NCBI RefSeq assembly: GCF_002878395.1 | Contig: NC_061122.1 | Location: 78,052,240-78,116,239 of the forward strand | Source: Capsicum annuum | Lineage: Eukaryota; Streptophyta; Magnoliopsida; Solanales; Solanaceae | DNA length: 64,000 nucleotides | Reading direction: 5' to 3' | In this document: piece after piece, positions 35,515-47,951 of the stretch | Numbering within the stretch: position 1 is the stretch's first letter | Layout: every line of letters starts with the position of its first letter | The notes under the pieces: generated by a model | The model's database searches: none | What the model saw: the letters and a program-made list of their open reading frames with translations, nothing else | Told to the model about the DNA's origin: nothing | Program-made: the position numbers and the translations under genes

Positions 35515-38232
35515 TGTAATGCCTCGATTTTCTGAACCGGAATGCTACACGATGCGTATGACCCTAAAGGACCACAAGCTAACCCATGACTGATATCTGT
35601 ACTTGTACACTGCATAATATACTTGTAAAATGCAGAAAACATGAACAATAGGCCATAAAGTTCAACTGAATAAAGAAACTATCAAAACATGACATCCATG
35701 TGGGTAGCAAATACCCAAAACAACTAAATCTGAACTGAATCTGAATACTAAATCTGAAAACCTCTAAGTACTCTCTGAATAAGGAGTTGAAGGAACATGT
35801 CTACAACTAACTCCGTAAACTAAAAACTAACTGAATTAATAAATGAATAAATTAAGTAATATAGTCCTCAAATAAAGAAGACTCACTACAACTCTGTGTG
35901 CTTAATGCGACTACTACTGCTGGTTTAGAACTCGTGTCTCTGAACCTATGGTGTAACATAAAGAGAAAGAACCATAGCACAAATATGTCAGTACAACTGG
36001 GGTACTGAGTATATGAGTGAGGTAGGCTAATGCGAAGGGTTTACATGCATGAATAATGCTAACTGACTGACTGATATGAACGTAAGAGTGCAAACATACA
36101 TACATAGTAACTGAGGTCGTGAGTACGTGATTGCTAAATTTGTACGCTAATACATGGCTAAAAATATAGTTCTGATAGCATGAGGGACTGTATCTGACAG
36201 TCCTAAATCTGATGGAACTGTTTGAGTTCTGTATTATAACTGAAATTTGACTCTCGATTTGACTATATCTAACAGTCTTGGTATACAAATATCTAAAGAA
36301 CTGTCAGAGTTTTTTTACTGAGACTGAGATTGAAACTGTGGGAGGTAGTTGTTTAACCGACATACCCTATGTATGCTAAAGTAGCTGAACTGGGGCCCAA
36401 TTATTTCCTTGATTAGAACGGTGTCAATACCGTGCCACGAGTAAAGACATAATGTGAGTGACCCTTAAATCTAGCAGTGTCCCCAAAAGAGAACGAGGAT
36501 GTCTGCCCCATCAACCCTCAAGCTGGCAGTGTTGATGTCTCAACCTATGCTGGCTACATAGTTCTGGAATGCAAGGATTGCTTCTAAGAATCGCACCTTC
36601 ATCCGAAGAAGGTGAGTTCCTATCCTTGGGTTCGCTCGGTGATAATTCCTACTCCCATCTGAATAGACCGAATATGACTTAACTGACTATACATGAACTG
36701 GGTTTACTGAATTTCCATTGGCTGACAGAATAATACTGATAACTGACTTAGATCATGAGGTTTTTGAGGTTTCTTGAGTCACATGATTGACTAAATTTTA
36801 TGGAACGTGTCTTGACTAAAGATATCGTGACAACATGTCATGGCTCTAGGCACACAACTATAGTGTCGGGTACGAATACCCCCAGGACTTGATAGAAGGA
36901 AACTGACACAAATGACATGACTTGATCACAAGATTTGAGTCCATAATTCATAATATCATAAGGGATAGTGTACTTCATGAGTCTATTCAACATCTCAAAC
37001 ATGGTAGGGAAAGCATGGATACATTTCGTGTACATGTTCTATAATTTCATTATCACACATGCTTCACACCACAATAATAGTAACAAATAAATAACATGGA
37101 ATTCATATTGAGTGTATAGCTAATACGTACTTGTCATTTAGGTATCATAAAATCATGTAAATATGGACTTCTAGCATCTTAGGCATTTTAAAAAACACCT
37201 TGCATGCACACCTTGGGCATAGGTTTTCTCAACAAATGTTAATCATCTTGAACCACCCAATTTCATGGGTTTTAACCACAAATATGCATACTTCATGGAA
37301 ATCATCTTAAAATAATAGTATGACGTTTAAACAATGGTCATTGACATGAACAACATATCAATAAGAAAATCAAAGTTTCTCATTTAAAACCATAGTTCTT
37401 GAACTCTATGAACGAAAGGGGTCCATAGATGAACACTACGCATACCTGACTCAAGGTTCATGATGTTTTGGAACTGGAAGGATTTGAAATCCCTTGATTC
37501 TTAAAGAAGATTGAGTCTTGGTCTTGAAGATTTAATTTAGGGAGAAACCCTAGTTGTTTGTAGTGAAAAAATAATGAAAAATGGCTAAAATACGGTGTAA
37601 TTGGGTTTATATAGACGAGTGGTAAGTCAACAAAATACCAGTGTTAAAATAACCTAGAAATAAACTGAACATGGCGTATGATAGTTCGATGGACGGTCCA
37701 TCAAACTCTTGGTGGACCATTATTTATCCCGTCAGATGTGGACTAGAAATAGGCTTCACTGGATAAGGGTTAACGGTATGAGTGATGGTCTGTCAAATAT
37801 CTGGTGGTCTGTCAACTCATCCGTCATACCTTATCCAGAATGCGGCTCAACTAGCATGGCTTTGACGGTCTAAGTGGTGCTCCATCACTAAGTTGATGAT
37901 CTATCAACTTGGCTGTCAGGACTTAAATGGAATAGGGCCCTTCTACCTTGGAAGTGATGGTCCAAGTGGTGGTCCGTCACTAGTTTGACGATCTTCCAAC
38001 TGGGCCATCGCACCTGGGCGATTCTAACAGTTTTGAGTAAAACATCCATAACTCCTTCATCTGATGTCGGATTTAGACGAAATTAGTATCGTTGGAAAGC
38101 CAACTCAATTTCCCACATAATAGAAAGTGAAAATCTCAAAAATACTACAGGTAAAAAAACTGATTTGCATTTCAAAGTAAGTCCTAGCATTCTTGAGATG
38201 ATTTCTAGCTAGGAAAAGGCACGGGTATTACA
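35515..38232 (-). mobile_element. Solo LTR, minus orientation, 2718 bp, with perfect CATAC target duplication
   Basis: CATAC lies at 35510-35514 and again at 38233-38237. In its own sense the LTR starts TGTAATACCCG at 38232 and ends GGCATTACA at 35515. No second LTR or internal region is present. The U3 module is at 38045-38099. A block of 'ggtccgtcac'/'gacggtcca' repeats is at 37680-38020. It is the same family as 27265-33936. Confidence 0.93.
37680..38020. repeat. Block of short inverted and direct 'gacggtccatca' repeats
   Basis: At least eight variants of 'gatggtc(c/t)gtca' and its partners alternate with 'gtggaccat' or 'ggtggtccgtcac' forms, which can pair with one another. This is a U3 repeat block of the solo LTR at 35515-38232. 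Confidence 0.85.
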
Positions 38233-38667
38233 CATACTCATACCTACTATAAACTTTCAGTGCAGATCTACGTATGAGTGCACCATATTACATGCTTTTA
38301 GGTAGTTCTTGGAGTATTTTCAAGGTAGCAGTTGATCTATTACCTTTTCTTGCTTAGTTTTGTCTTGTTTTCATATTCATTAATAGATTTGTTCCTTTAT
38401 GAAATATCAATTTTATATTTTGACTTTAATATGTACTTAATTGGTTCTTACACACTATGACATTATATATTAGGGTTATTTATGGTACCATTGTTAATGT
38501 ATTTTTTCCACTATTATTGTATATGTGCAGTTCGACTTTAATATAACAGCCTTACTTTGATTTTGGTGTTGTTTTCTCATTTTATATCTGTTTGGGTGAT
38601 AAGTTTATTTTTAAACGATTGTCATGATAAGTGCCATCATGAGCCTTAGTTCTTAGATCATGAAAAA

Positions 38668-38680
38668 TTGGTATATGAGA
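38668..38680 (+). promoter_or_regulatory. Degraded primer binding site of G
   Basis: TTGGTATATGAGA lies where TTGGTATCAGAGC is expected, followed by 'taggttcattattctcatta' and 'ttctagagaatataagacc', a changed form of the usual leader. Confidence 0.65.
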
Positions 38681-38869
38681 TAGGTTCATTATTCTCATTA
38701 GTGTAAGAATAGGATTCTAGTAGTCTCATAGATTGGTACATAGATGTCTGTATCTATCTTCTAGAGAATATAAGACCTTTGGAAACTTTCTTGTTTTGTT
38801 ATTATCATGTAGATCTTTCATACCTTGTGTTCTAAAGCATATTTTACTTTTTTCTGTGCTGATGGTTAG

Positions 38870-40330
38870 TATAATATCTCATGATGATAAAGATACAGAC
38901 TCATTATCTAAGAGAAGAGCCAGTCAAGGGAGAGAAAGGTAAGTTGTGGATGGGCCCGAGATAGAAAACGATCATGAGGATCTGCCCAATCCATAGTTAG
39001 TACTAGGGGTCTCTCCCTTGAGCCTCGGGTTGAGTATGATGGAGATATAAGTCCTACCCAGGTCCTATAGAGTCTTACTACCCTAGTTTTATAGGGGTTA
39101 TTTATTCATTTACTAACTCATTTAGAGGGTTCTCCTTTGAGTGCTCCTTGTTTTCCTCTAGCTTCGAGTATTATATCCCCGTCTGTGCCAGAGTTTACCT
39201 ATAGTGTATCTCTAATTTTGATTGTGGATCCTCCAGTGGTACCAACATCTACTTATGGTACTCCATAGACTAAGAGAGTTGTTCCTTCTTCTGTGTTAGT
39301 ATCCGAGTATGGTATTCCAAGATCAGTGGTTCAACCTTCATCTATGTTACCTCCTCAAGTAGGATCTTATTCATCTAAATTCACTATACCTTTCATTATT
39401 ATGAGTACAATTATGTCTTTTTAGGATTAGAAGAGGTGTAAAATATTCACTCATTTAGGTCCACCCAAATTCAATATTGTATAGGAGAGAATGCCTATGC
39501 GTTCTTAATTGATTGTCATGAGAAGTTCCATAACCTTTTATTTCTTGAGTCTTATGGGTTTGCTTAGGCTACTTACTAATTAAAGGATGCAGGCAGGGAC
39601 TGGTGGGGTTAACTTCTTAATTGCAGACCTCTTAGTTTTCTAGAGACTTTACAGTCTGATGAATTAAATGAGAGAAGAGTTTGATCACATAGATTAGGGC
39701 TCCATGGCTATTACATGTTTGAAACATATTTCTATGCCATATTAAGATATTTTTATGCTAATATTATTATTGAGTCTGAGAAGATTCAAAAGTTTGTGAA
39801 GAGGTTAGATGTTTTACTTTAGCTAGCTACTATCCAGATAGATCTACTGCCCAGATCAAAGAGTCAGGGGTGTTGTTTTAGAGTATAGTAGATCATGCTA
39901 TGTTAATTGAGTCTATTCTTCAAGTATCTCACTGAGACACTAAGAGGGTGCATTACAGGGCAACTTCAGAAGTCACACTCCTTGAGGCAAAGATTCTAGA
40001 GGTTTCTGTAGGTATCATGGCAGACCTATTCAGGCAGCTTTATTGGGTTTTGGTAGTCTAGCTTTTGGTTTTGTATCTTTGAGTGATTATTTTAGTTTAT
40101 TCTTACCTCTATTTATTGAGTCGAACCATAGGGTTTGCTTTGTATGTGGTAAGGCTGGCTATTTGGCCTAATACTATCCCCATTGTATTTTCAGGCCTAC
40201 TTTTATATTGGTAGTGAGAGGTAGAGGTTCTACTAGAGGTGTTTGAGAAAAAGGTAGTAGTGTCTATAGTGGTGGTAGTTGTGGGGCTACTTAGTAGGGT
40301 GGTGGTCAATGGCAATGCTATGATATACCC
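38870..40330 (+). pseudogene. gag: G gag (broken)
   Basis: No long frame survives. In pieces one sees a capsid start (FTHLGPPKFNIV near 39455), ESEKIQKFVKRL near 39775, and a zinc knuckle at 40136-40170 reading CFVCGKAGYLA followed by a stop and YY: the His and last Cys ligands are both Tyr. The start codon cannot be fixed; 38870 is an approximate upstream limit near an ATG at 38862 and the Lys/Arg-rich SKRRASQGRER. Confidence 0.7.
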
Positions 40331-42951
40331 ACTTGATCAAAGGCAGAAGCTTTCGATGCTATTACTATAGGTATTGTCCCTTTTATTTTAGATCTACATC
40401 TATTTTATTTAATTTGGGTCAACTTTCTACTATGTTTCAATGTATTTTACTTTGAGTACTTATTCTAATAGAGAGCCTCCTTCTATGCCTATATATATAT
40501 CTACCTCTGTACAAAACTCTTTAATGGTAGATCAAGTGTACCAATCTTGTGTAATGACCTTTACTTGTCATGAGAATTGGTTAGATCTGATCATCCTAGA
40601 TATGTAAAATTTTGACATCATCTTTGGTATGGATGGGTTGGCTTCTTATTATGTTATCCAAGACTGTTATGCTTATATCGTGACTTTATCTCTGCTGGAT
40701 ATGCAAGGATTTCTTGGAAAGGTGCACTTTATTTTTGTCCCAAGAGAGTTATATCATTTATCCAAGCTCGTTATTTGGAAAAAAAGGGTATTTGTCTTAT
40801 TTTGCCCATATTCATGATTCTACTATTGCTTCACTTCATTCTTTCAATTCAATTTGTATTTTTCATGAGTCATGGATGTTATTCCCATGAATTTGCCTAG
40901 TATGCCTCTGAATTATGATATTGACTTTCCCATTGATGTGGAGTCTGGCACTAATCCCATTTCTATTCCCCCTTATAAGATGTCCCTAGTAGGGTTAAAG
41001 GAATTAAAGAATTAGCTGTAGGAGTTATTGGATAAGGAATTTATTCAACTTAGTGTATCACCATAAGGTGTGACTATTTTGTTTGTGAAGAAAAACAAGG
41101 GGTATAAGAATATTTGTATTGCTTATCGACAGTTGAATAAGGTGATGATTAAGAATAAATATGCTCTTTCTCGTATTGATGATTTATTCAATCAGACTAA
41201 AGGTGCACTAATTTTTTCAATGATTAATTTGAGGTCTGGGTATAAGTAGTTGAGGATTTGGATATTCCAAAGATTGTTTTTAGAACTAGGTACAATCATT
41301 GTGAGTTCTTGGTCATGTCCTTTAGGCTAACTAATGCCCCAGCCACATCCATATGGCTGATGAACTATTATTTTGACTATATCTCAACCCCTTTGTTATA
41401 ATATCTTTATTTATTCCAAGGGTGAGGCCGATCATGAGGTGCATTTACATATTATAATTTAGAGACTAAGGGACTTAAAGTTGTATGCTAAGTTCTTTAA
41501 GTGTGTGTTTGTTGGGAGTCTATTTATTTCTATGGTCATGTGGTGACCGAGGATAGTATTATAGTCAATCTAGCCAAGATTGCAGTGGTTCGTGATTGGA
41601 CAGGCCTACTTTTCCTATTGGGATTTAGAGTTTTGTTGGTTTGGCAGGTTACTATCGGTATTTTGTTTAGGATTTTTCATATATTATGGCTTCAATGGCC
41701 AAGTTGACTCATAAGAAGATTTCCTTTCAGTTTTCCAATGCTTATGAGGCGACCTTCCAACCTCTCAAGGATTTATTAACATCAACTCTTATCTTGAATT
41801 TGCCCCAAGAAAAGTATGGGCCTTATCATCTTTTGTAATACTTTAGGTTTTGGGTTAGTTGTTGTGTTAATGTAGGAGGGTAAGGCAATTAAATATGCTT
41901 CTTATCAATTGAAGCCCCATGAGAATAGTTACCTTACTCATGATTGGGAGTTGTATACAACAGTTTTTGCTTTGATGTATGGAGGTGCTACTTAAATGGA
42001 GTCTATTATGAGATTTTCTCAAATAATCATAGCCTTCAGTAATTCTTCATGTATCAAAATCTTAATATAAGAAAACATCATTGACTTATGTTTCTTAAGG
42101 ACTATAACCTTACTATTTTTTATTATCCAAACAAGGCTAATATGGTAGCAGATGACTTGAGTTAAGAGTCAATTAGAATGGGTAGCTTGGTGCATCTTTT
42201 GATGCAAGAGAGACCTTATTCTCAGAGGTTCATTCTTTGGCTAACCAGATGGTTAGTCTTGATATTTCAACACATAAGAATATTTTGGCATTTGTGAAGG
42301 CTAGGTCTTCCTTGATAGAGTACATTCAGGATCATCAGTTTGATTATGTTAGGTTTAGAGTGATTTGGGATAAGGTGGTGAGTCTAAGGAAACCTCACTT
42401 GATCTAGATGGTTTTTTGAAGATTGGAGGTCGAGTTTATATTCTGAGAGCAGGAGATTGGGTGAGGTTGATATTAGAGGAGGCTCATTGTTCTAGTTATT
42501 CTACTTATATGGGATTTAAAAAATGTATCATCATTTAAGATAGCACTACTAGCGGGGTGGTATGAGGAAGGATGTAGCAGAATTTATAGCTTATTGCCTA
42601 TGTTGCCAGCAAGTGAAGGTCGAGCATTTGTGGCATGTATCTTGCTTCAGAGATTACCCATTCCAAGTTAGAAATAGGAGCGGACCACTATGGACTTTGT
42701 GACTGGGTTACCTCATACTTCCTGTAGTTCTTATAGTGTCTAAGTCATCATGGATCGAATGACTAGGTTTGCTCTTTTCATTCCAATTTGGGTTTCTTTT
42801 TGTTTTGAGAGGTTTTTCTGTATCTATATTCATGAAGTAGTTCATCTTCATGGCGTGACAGTGTCTATCATTTCAGATTGAGGTTCAGCGTTCACATCTC
42901 ACTTTTAGAAGACTTTCCAGGTGGAATTAGGTACCCAGGTTGATCTTAGCA
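40331..42951 (+). pseudogene. pol: G pol, 5' part: protease, RT, RNase H, integrase N-terminal half (broken)
   Basis: The protease region ends IIFGMDGLASYYVIQDC (40620-40670). RT starts near 40880 (MPLNYDIDFPIDVESGTNP). The [16 protein letters not shown] stretch lies at 41160. The catalytic FIDD stretch near 41395-41420 is damaged: 'ctttgttataatatc' stands where the Asp pair belongs. RNase H text GKAIKYASYQLKPHENSY is near 41880. The integrase zinc part (RKDVAEFIAYCLCCQQVKVEH) lies near 42560, split across stops, and the core runs up to 'gtacccaggttgatcttagc'. The gene is then cut at 42951 by L2a, between the second and third acidic residues of the core. Confidence 0.85.
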
Positions 42952-43797
42952 TGATACGGGCCAAATGACCATCCTAACTTTGGAAGACATCATTCGAGGT
43001 AAACATGCGAAGAATCTAGTAGTGGTCACATTGAGGGGAAGAGATCATGCATGGAAAGTTCATTTTGGGCATTCCGTAAGGCAAAGCCGTGTGTGGATGG
43101 TTGCTTGGGAGCTTGTCTTGATGAGGCATCCGAGAAACCTAAGTGTTGAAGAATAATTGTGAAGGCCAAAAATGACACAAGGGATTGCATAAGTTGAAGT
43201 GTGAAGAGGAGTTTTAAAACACTACATGATCACCCCTTTCTTAAGTGTATTTTAGGTCATTTTATGCCATTACTTTTACACTCCATAGGAGCCCCATTAA
43301 TTAAGGGTAACTTGGTCATTTTATCTTCATCATGTAATAGATTATAAATAGGCTCCTTTAGTCTTATTTTCCTTAGTTAGGTGATTTGAGATGATGGAAT
43401 GATGGCGTTGAAACATTTCTCTATTGTGAGAGTAGTATCAAAACCAAAACTAGGGCAATCCAAGTGTGGATTCACTTGTGTTGAAATCTTGGCTTAAAAA
43501 CGTTGGTTCTTGAGGCGAGTGACTTCCCTCTTGTGTCACATAAGAAGATTGGTGTATGATTCTATAGGTTGTAGGAGTCTTACGGATTGAGACACACTTT
43601 GGTTCCTAATGTTTGTAGATTCTTATGTCATCTTATCTATCCATTATCTTTAAATTATCACTTTTGTTGTGTGTTTAGTATCTTGTTCTTATTCTCGGTC
43701 TGTTGTCTATGTTTCTACTGTGGCTTGTTGTTATCTTTTTCTCATTTTTTTCTTGTGTTGTGGACTATTTTTAGCACTTTATAGATCAATTGTATCA
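42952..43797 (+). repeat. 5' LTR of L2a, 846 bp
   Basis: It aligns with 52745-53581 with frequent substitutions, so the insertion is old. A TATA box (attataaata, 43341-43350) in identical context to that of the 3' LTR lies 390 bases in. Confidence 0.92.
43341..43350 (+). promoter_or_regulatory. TATA box of the L2a 5' LTR
   Basis: attataaata followed by 'ggctcctttagtc' is conserved in the other LTR at 53133-53142 and resembled by taataaatag at 63056 in the element at the window end. Confidence 0.7.
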
Positions 43798-43811
43798 TTT
43801 GATTTCAGAGC
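43798..43811 (+). promoter_or_regulatory. Primer binding site of L2a (initiator tRNA-Met type, two changes)
   Basis: TTTGATTTCAGAGC follows the LTR end directly; the sister element at the window end has TTTGGTATCAGAAC at the same place. The interval 43812-45106 is a leader without a long frame. Confidence 0.78.
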
Positions 43812-45106
43812 AAGGATTGATTTCATTCCTATGAAATCAATCTTGGACTCGTTAACTTGAGAATAAAAAATGAGTTGAAAAATGGAAAAATCCAAAAGGA
43901 ATAATCTGTCCCGTTTTGTGTTTGGACCAAAATTTGTATCTTAAATTTAAGAGATTTTTATGCGTTTTGGTTGTTTCTAGTGTTATCCCCTTCTTCAATA
44001 ACACATATAGAGTCTAAATCTAAATTTTGAGTCATTTCCAAGTTGTTCTTGAACTTTGAAGGTTGTTGTTGTTGTGGATTCACTCTTGGCTGTGTATTGT
44101 TGTTGTGGACTTAAAACTTGGTCTTGTGTTGTTGACATTGTTATGCTGATTTGAGTTTAATGTTGTGTTGATGTTGATGTTAAAAATGGAGCTTGAAAAT
44201 GTGTTTTTGATGTGTGGGATCCAACTTGAACCATAGAACTCCAAAATTTAAAGAGTTGTGTTCTTGGTGTCTTTCACCATCTTCATCGTTTGTTGAAAAG
44301 AAAGTGGTTATTAGTCCTAAAAAGGTGAAGAAAGAGAGTGTATCTTGTTGTTAGTCTTGAAAGACTATCCAACCATTTTCCAAGTTTTAAGGTATCTCAA
44401 AGACTTATACAACCAATTTCCATGTTTTTAGGAAGACCACTTTTCAATATCTTAAGGAAGAAGTACAAGACTTTCTTGACAAAAGAAAGGTCAAACCTTT
44501 TTGAAATTTTGAAAAAGGGCATTTTAAGTGTTGTATTTCCCTCTCTTAGCCAATTTCTGCAATTCCAAATTGTAAGTTGATTAAGACTTAAAATTTGGAA
44601 AATAAAAACTTGTTAAAAAAATCGCAACCAATCTAAGGCGCCACATCACCAAATTGCCACATCACTAAAAATGCCATGTCATCAAAGTGACATGTTATCA
44701 TCGTCCAAAAATAACCTTAGGCTCAAAATTTCAGATTTCTTTGTTTCTTTTCTTTTTCCTTTAGTTTCATTTATTGATTCTTATACTAGTTGACAAAATA
44801 GTATCTTCTACTAGGTTGTGAGTTAGGTTTGAGTCCATTTATTTCGTGTTTGCATTTCTTTTGTGCTTTTATCATTTTAAAATTGTTGTATTTCTTGGTT
44901 CACGTTCGAACAAGATTTCCTTGAGTCTTTCAAATGAAAATGTATTCCAAACTAGAGTGAACTCATCCCTCGACGTCTCATGGATTATAAGCGACTTTCA
45001 ACACTTGTGAATCCAAGTGTGAAGTAGCCGAAAATGTGAGGGTGTGGTGAGGATACTTTGAGGTAACTTGTTTGTTTGTTTTTGTTAGTGTCTTTTTTTA
45101 GGTACC

Positions 45107-45807
45107 ATGGACAATAATACTTTCTTGGCCCATCTTGAAACTATCCTCCATGACTATGAAATATGAGAAAGGGAGTGGGTGCCTTACAAAGCAGTTGGAA
45201 ACCAAATGCCCCAATCTACACCAAAACCTATTCCTCCTTATGATAAGAGCCTCCCACAGGAAGAAGTGAGCTGCCATGACACAAATCAAGGTGAAGGTCA
45301 TAACTTATGTGAGTTATAAGGTAAAAATTTTATCTCCTACACTCCTGCAAACTTAGAATGTTGTGATGCGGCTAGTAGTAGCCAAGTAGATATAGTTGTT
45401 GGTTTGCCTAGAGGACAATTACATGAGTCTTCCCTTTGTGATACTCTCGGTATTACTAGATTGCATGAAGATCAAATTCATGTTGTAAGTATGCAAGCAC
45501 TAGTTGATAGTATAGATGAAAAAATTGATTCTTCTTGTAAGAACGATTTGTGTCCACTTAGTGCTAGAACTTTTAACATGAATGATGTTCCATTTCCAAT
45601 TAATGAGAGTATAAACATATTAGTTGACCCATGTGAAACCCAAGGTGAGTCTACATTAGCATGTGAGTTGCCAACAACTAGTGCGGATGTGAATAATGAT
45701 CAACTTACTCATGAATATAGTCCACTACTTGAGCATTTGTATGGCGTGTTTGATAAGTCTCAAGTAATGATGTTGATAGAGTTGATCATGGGATTAGAGA
45801 TGATTCT
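45107..45807 (+). pseudogene. L2a unassigned reading frame, 5' part (broken)
   Basis: From ATG 45107 the frame reads MDNNTFLAHLETILHDYE, meets TGA and later TAA, and stays open in the same frame from about 45304 to the insertion site at 45807. It includes DEKIDSSCKNDLCPLSARTF. L1 carries a homologous stretch on the minus strand at 34777-34303. It is acidic and soluble-looking with no transmembrane segment and no domain I recognise. A gag-like structural role would fit its place after the primer site, but that is inference only. It is interrupted by the LTR at 45808-50769. Confidence 0.6.
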
Positions 45808-45890
45808 TGTAATGACCCTAGATTACCCTCTAGTCGTTACATGGTGATTACGATCCCGAGAGACCTCAAGTTTACCCATGAGCTGGTACC

Positions 45891-47418
45891 TGATGTGTGA
45901 GTAGATGCTAACAGAATTGAGGCTTTTAACTGAGAATAATTGCAAAGTCTTAAGCAATATTTATTGTTTTTGATTATTTTCTCTTTATTATTGCAGGAAA
46001 AGTCAAGGTGAAAGAAAACCAACAATAACAGATATAAAAGAGTTAAATTTTGAGCAAAATAAGAAGCGAAGTGTAGTTGATGACTTGTCTGATAAGTTGT
46101 CAACTCCCTGATAAGTTATCAGACTCATCATTAGCTTTAGATAGAGAATGAGATTCAGTAGGAAGAAGTGACGACAACCGGTAATAGGCTGTCAGAGTTT
46201 TGATACGCTGTCAGGCTTGGGCGGTGCTTGAGAAATTGAAGTAAATATGTGACGACATCCGTGATAAGTCTTCTAAGGTATGATAAATCATCACACCTTA
46301 TTTTCAACCTAAGGCATAGATTGTCAAAAGTGAAGAGGAGCTAACGACTTTCCTGATAAGTTGTCAGACTCCTGATAAGCCCTCACCCACGACATCATCT
46401 ATCTAAGAAAAAAATTGTGATATGTGATTTTGTTTCCATAATTAATCTAAAGTATATAAATAGAAGCATTTAGGGTTTCATTCATCATCTTGAAATGGCT
46501 GGAACTCATTCCAAAGGCCAGTTTATCTCTCTTTGGGGGCTCTTAACTTAGAATTCAATTTTCAACTCTTTGATTTGGTTGTGGGAATTTTCTCTTGAAC
46601 TTGGAAGAGAATCAACTTTAGACTTTATCTTTTGTAAGTTTAATTACTTTGAATGATGAATAAAATTGTTGCTATCTCTTTCTTTTTCATGTGGCACTAA
46701 AACCCACAACTAGGGTTGTGGGATCTATGATTATTCCTCCATGGATTTAATAGTTAATTAGGGTTTGAGTGACTGTAGGGACATCTTGATAATTCCTTGG
46801 TTATGATTGTTATTTATTGGTTGCAAACAATAAATCCCGCCTTATGTTGATTTGCTTGAACTGAGAAATAAAATAAAGGTAGAAAATTATCAAAAAGGAT
46901 TTTGGAAGGTTAAGCACCCATCTAATGATTAATGTTGTAACTAGATTGATCAACTTGAGATAAAATCAGTATAAATAGAATGATTTCCTAAGTTCAAGAG
47001 AATTAGGGAGTTCAACATCTAAGTAGGTTGAGAAACACTTAGATAGACTATCGAAACTAATAATTTGGTATTTCCCACAAGTCATGAGAACCCAATACTA
47101 CTGTCATTTTTCATTAGGGATTAATAATCATAGTGATCACAACCCTAGTTTCTCTCTATCATTGATTTGAAATATTGAAATTTTAGCTTGGAGTTTCTAA
47201 AGCGAACGGGCGTATTAATAACTTTTGTTCAATCATTACAAACCCTCATTTTATGTTTTTGTATCATTTGTTTGAATTTAACTTGCAGCTTTAGTTTCAA
47301 ATTAGTTTAATCACCACTCACATTGTTCCCTATAGATTCGACCCCGACTCTAAAGTTAGGTAAATATATTAATGACGATCTCCTTGCACTAAATTGACGT
47401 AAAAGTTGAGCGTTATCA
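45891..47418 (+). repeat. 5' LTR of the Tat/Athila-type element, 1528 bp
   Basis: Its first roughly 135 bases match 50227-50361. It contains a block of 'gataagttgtcagactc'/'tgataagccctca' repeats at 46080-46390 and 'aagtatataaatag' (46451-46464), a likely TATA box. Confidence 0.85.
46451..46464 (+). promoter_or_regulatory. TATA box of the Tat/Athila-type LTR
   Basis: aagtatataaatag is followed within 30 bases by 'tttagggtttcattcatc', typical of a plant transcription start region. Confidence 0.65.
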
Positions 47419-47423
47419 AAAAA

Positions 47424-47436
47424 TGGCACCGTTGTC
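47424..47436 (+). promoter_or_regulatory. Primer binding site, Tat/Athila type
   Basis: TGGCACCGTTGTC, five bases after the LTR end, differs by one or two bases from the TGGCGCCGTTGCC site known from Tat and Athila elements. Confidence 0.88.
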
Positions 47437-47570
47437 GGAGAACAATTTGGTGTATTAAGTTGGTTTGGAATTTTAGCCTACTTGCTTGAATTCAAACTTG
47501 TAAATATTTGTTTTTAGTTTTCTTTTATTTCTTGTGTTAGGTAGATTTTTATTTTATTTTACTTATTACT

Positions 47571-47951
47571 ATGGCATCATGGAATGAACATGAGCTTGGT
47601 GGTTTGAAATCTTATCTTGATAATCTATGTCCATATTGTGATGGACCTCACTTTTGGAAAGATAGTAGATATGTTCCCTGGAGAGAGATGTTTGCACCAT
47701 CTCCATCCTACCGAGACTATTATTGTTCTTTATGTGGTGGTCAAGATGGACATTGGAGTGATTGCCCAAATGCCTCCTCCCCTATTGCGCTAACCCAAAT
47801 TCTAGTTTTTCTTATGAGTTTGATAGGTCTTATGGTCAAGAAAAGGAAGAACAAAGCAGCGGGAAGAGTGGCATTGAAGCTATGTTTCAATGAATGTTGG
47901 ATCTCTAGAAAGAAAAATATGATATCATATGTGATATATGTCAAGACATAA
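47571..47951 (+). CDS. Small cysteine-rich protein of the Tat/Athila-type element, 126 codons
   Basis: It starts MASWNEHELGGLKSYLDNLC about 135 bases after the primer site. Two zinc-finger-like groups occur: CPYCDGPHFW (residues 20-29) and CSLCGGQDGHWSDC (residues 52-65), spaced C-x2-C-x5-H-x3-C, close to but not the same as a retroviral knuckle. The C-terminal half is Lys-rich. A nucleic-acid-binding role, for example packaging RNA, is inferred from this and from its place. The frame ends by overlapping the next one by 14 bases. It could instead be the start of a longer frame broken by a shift near 47795. Confidence 0.55.
   Translation: MASWNEHELGGLKSYLDNLCPYCDGPHFWKDSRYVPWREMFAPSPSYRDYYCSLCGGQDGHWSDCPNASSPIALTQILVFLMSLIGLMVKKRKNKAAGRVALKLCFNECWISRKKNMISYVIYVKT

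Larger units (their letters stand above)
34892..38663 (+). repeat. 5' LTR of G, lacking its first 1.5 kb, split by a solo LTR
   Basis: Text from 34892 ('attagtgtatggattatatt') corresponds to about 55968 onward in the 3' LTR, so about 1550 bases are missing at the start. After 35509 it is interrupted and resumes at 38233, ending near 38663 just before the primer site. Confidence 0.8.

Noticed and set aside
35914..36288. 124-codon minus-strand frame as a gene
   Set aside because: Lies wholly within the solo LTR at 35515-38232 and has no counterpart frame in the sister LTR at 27265-33936.
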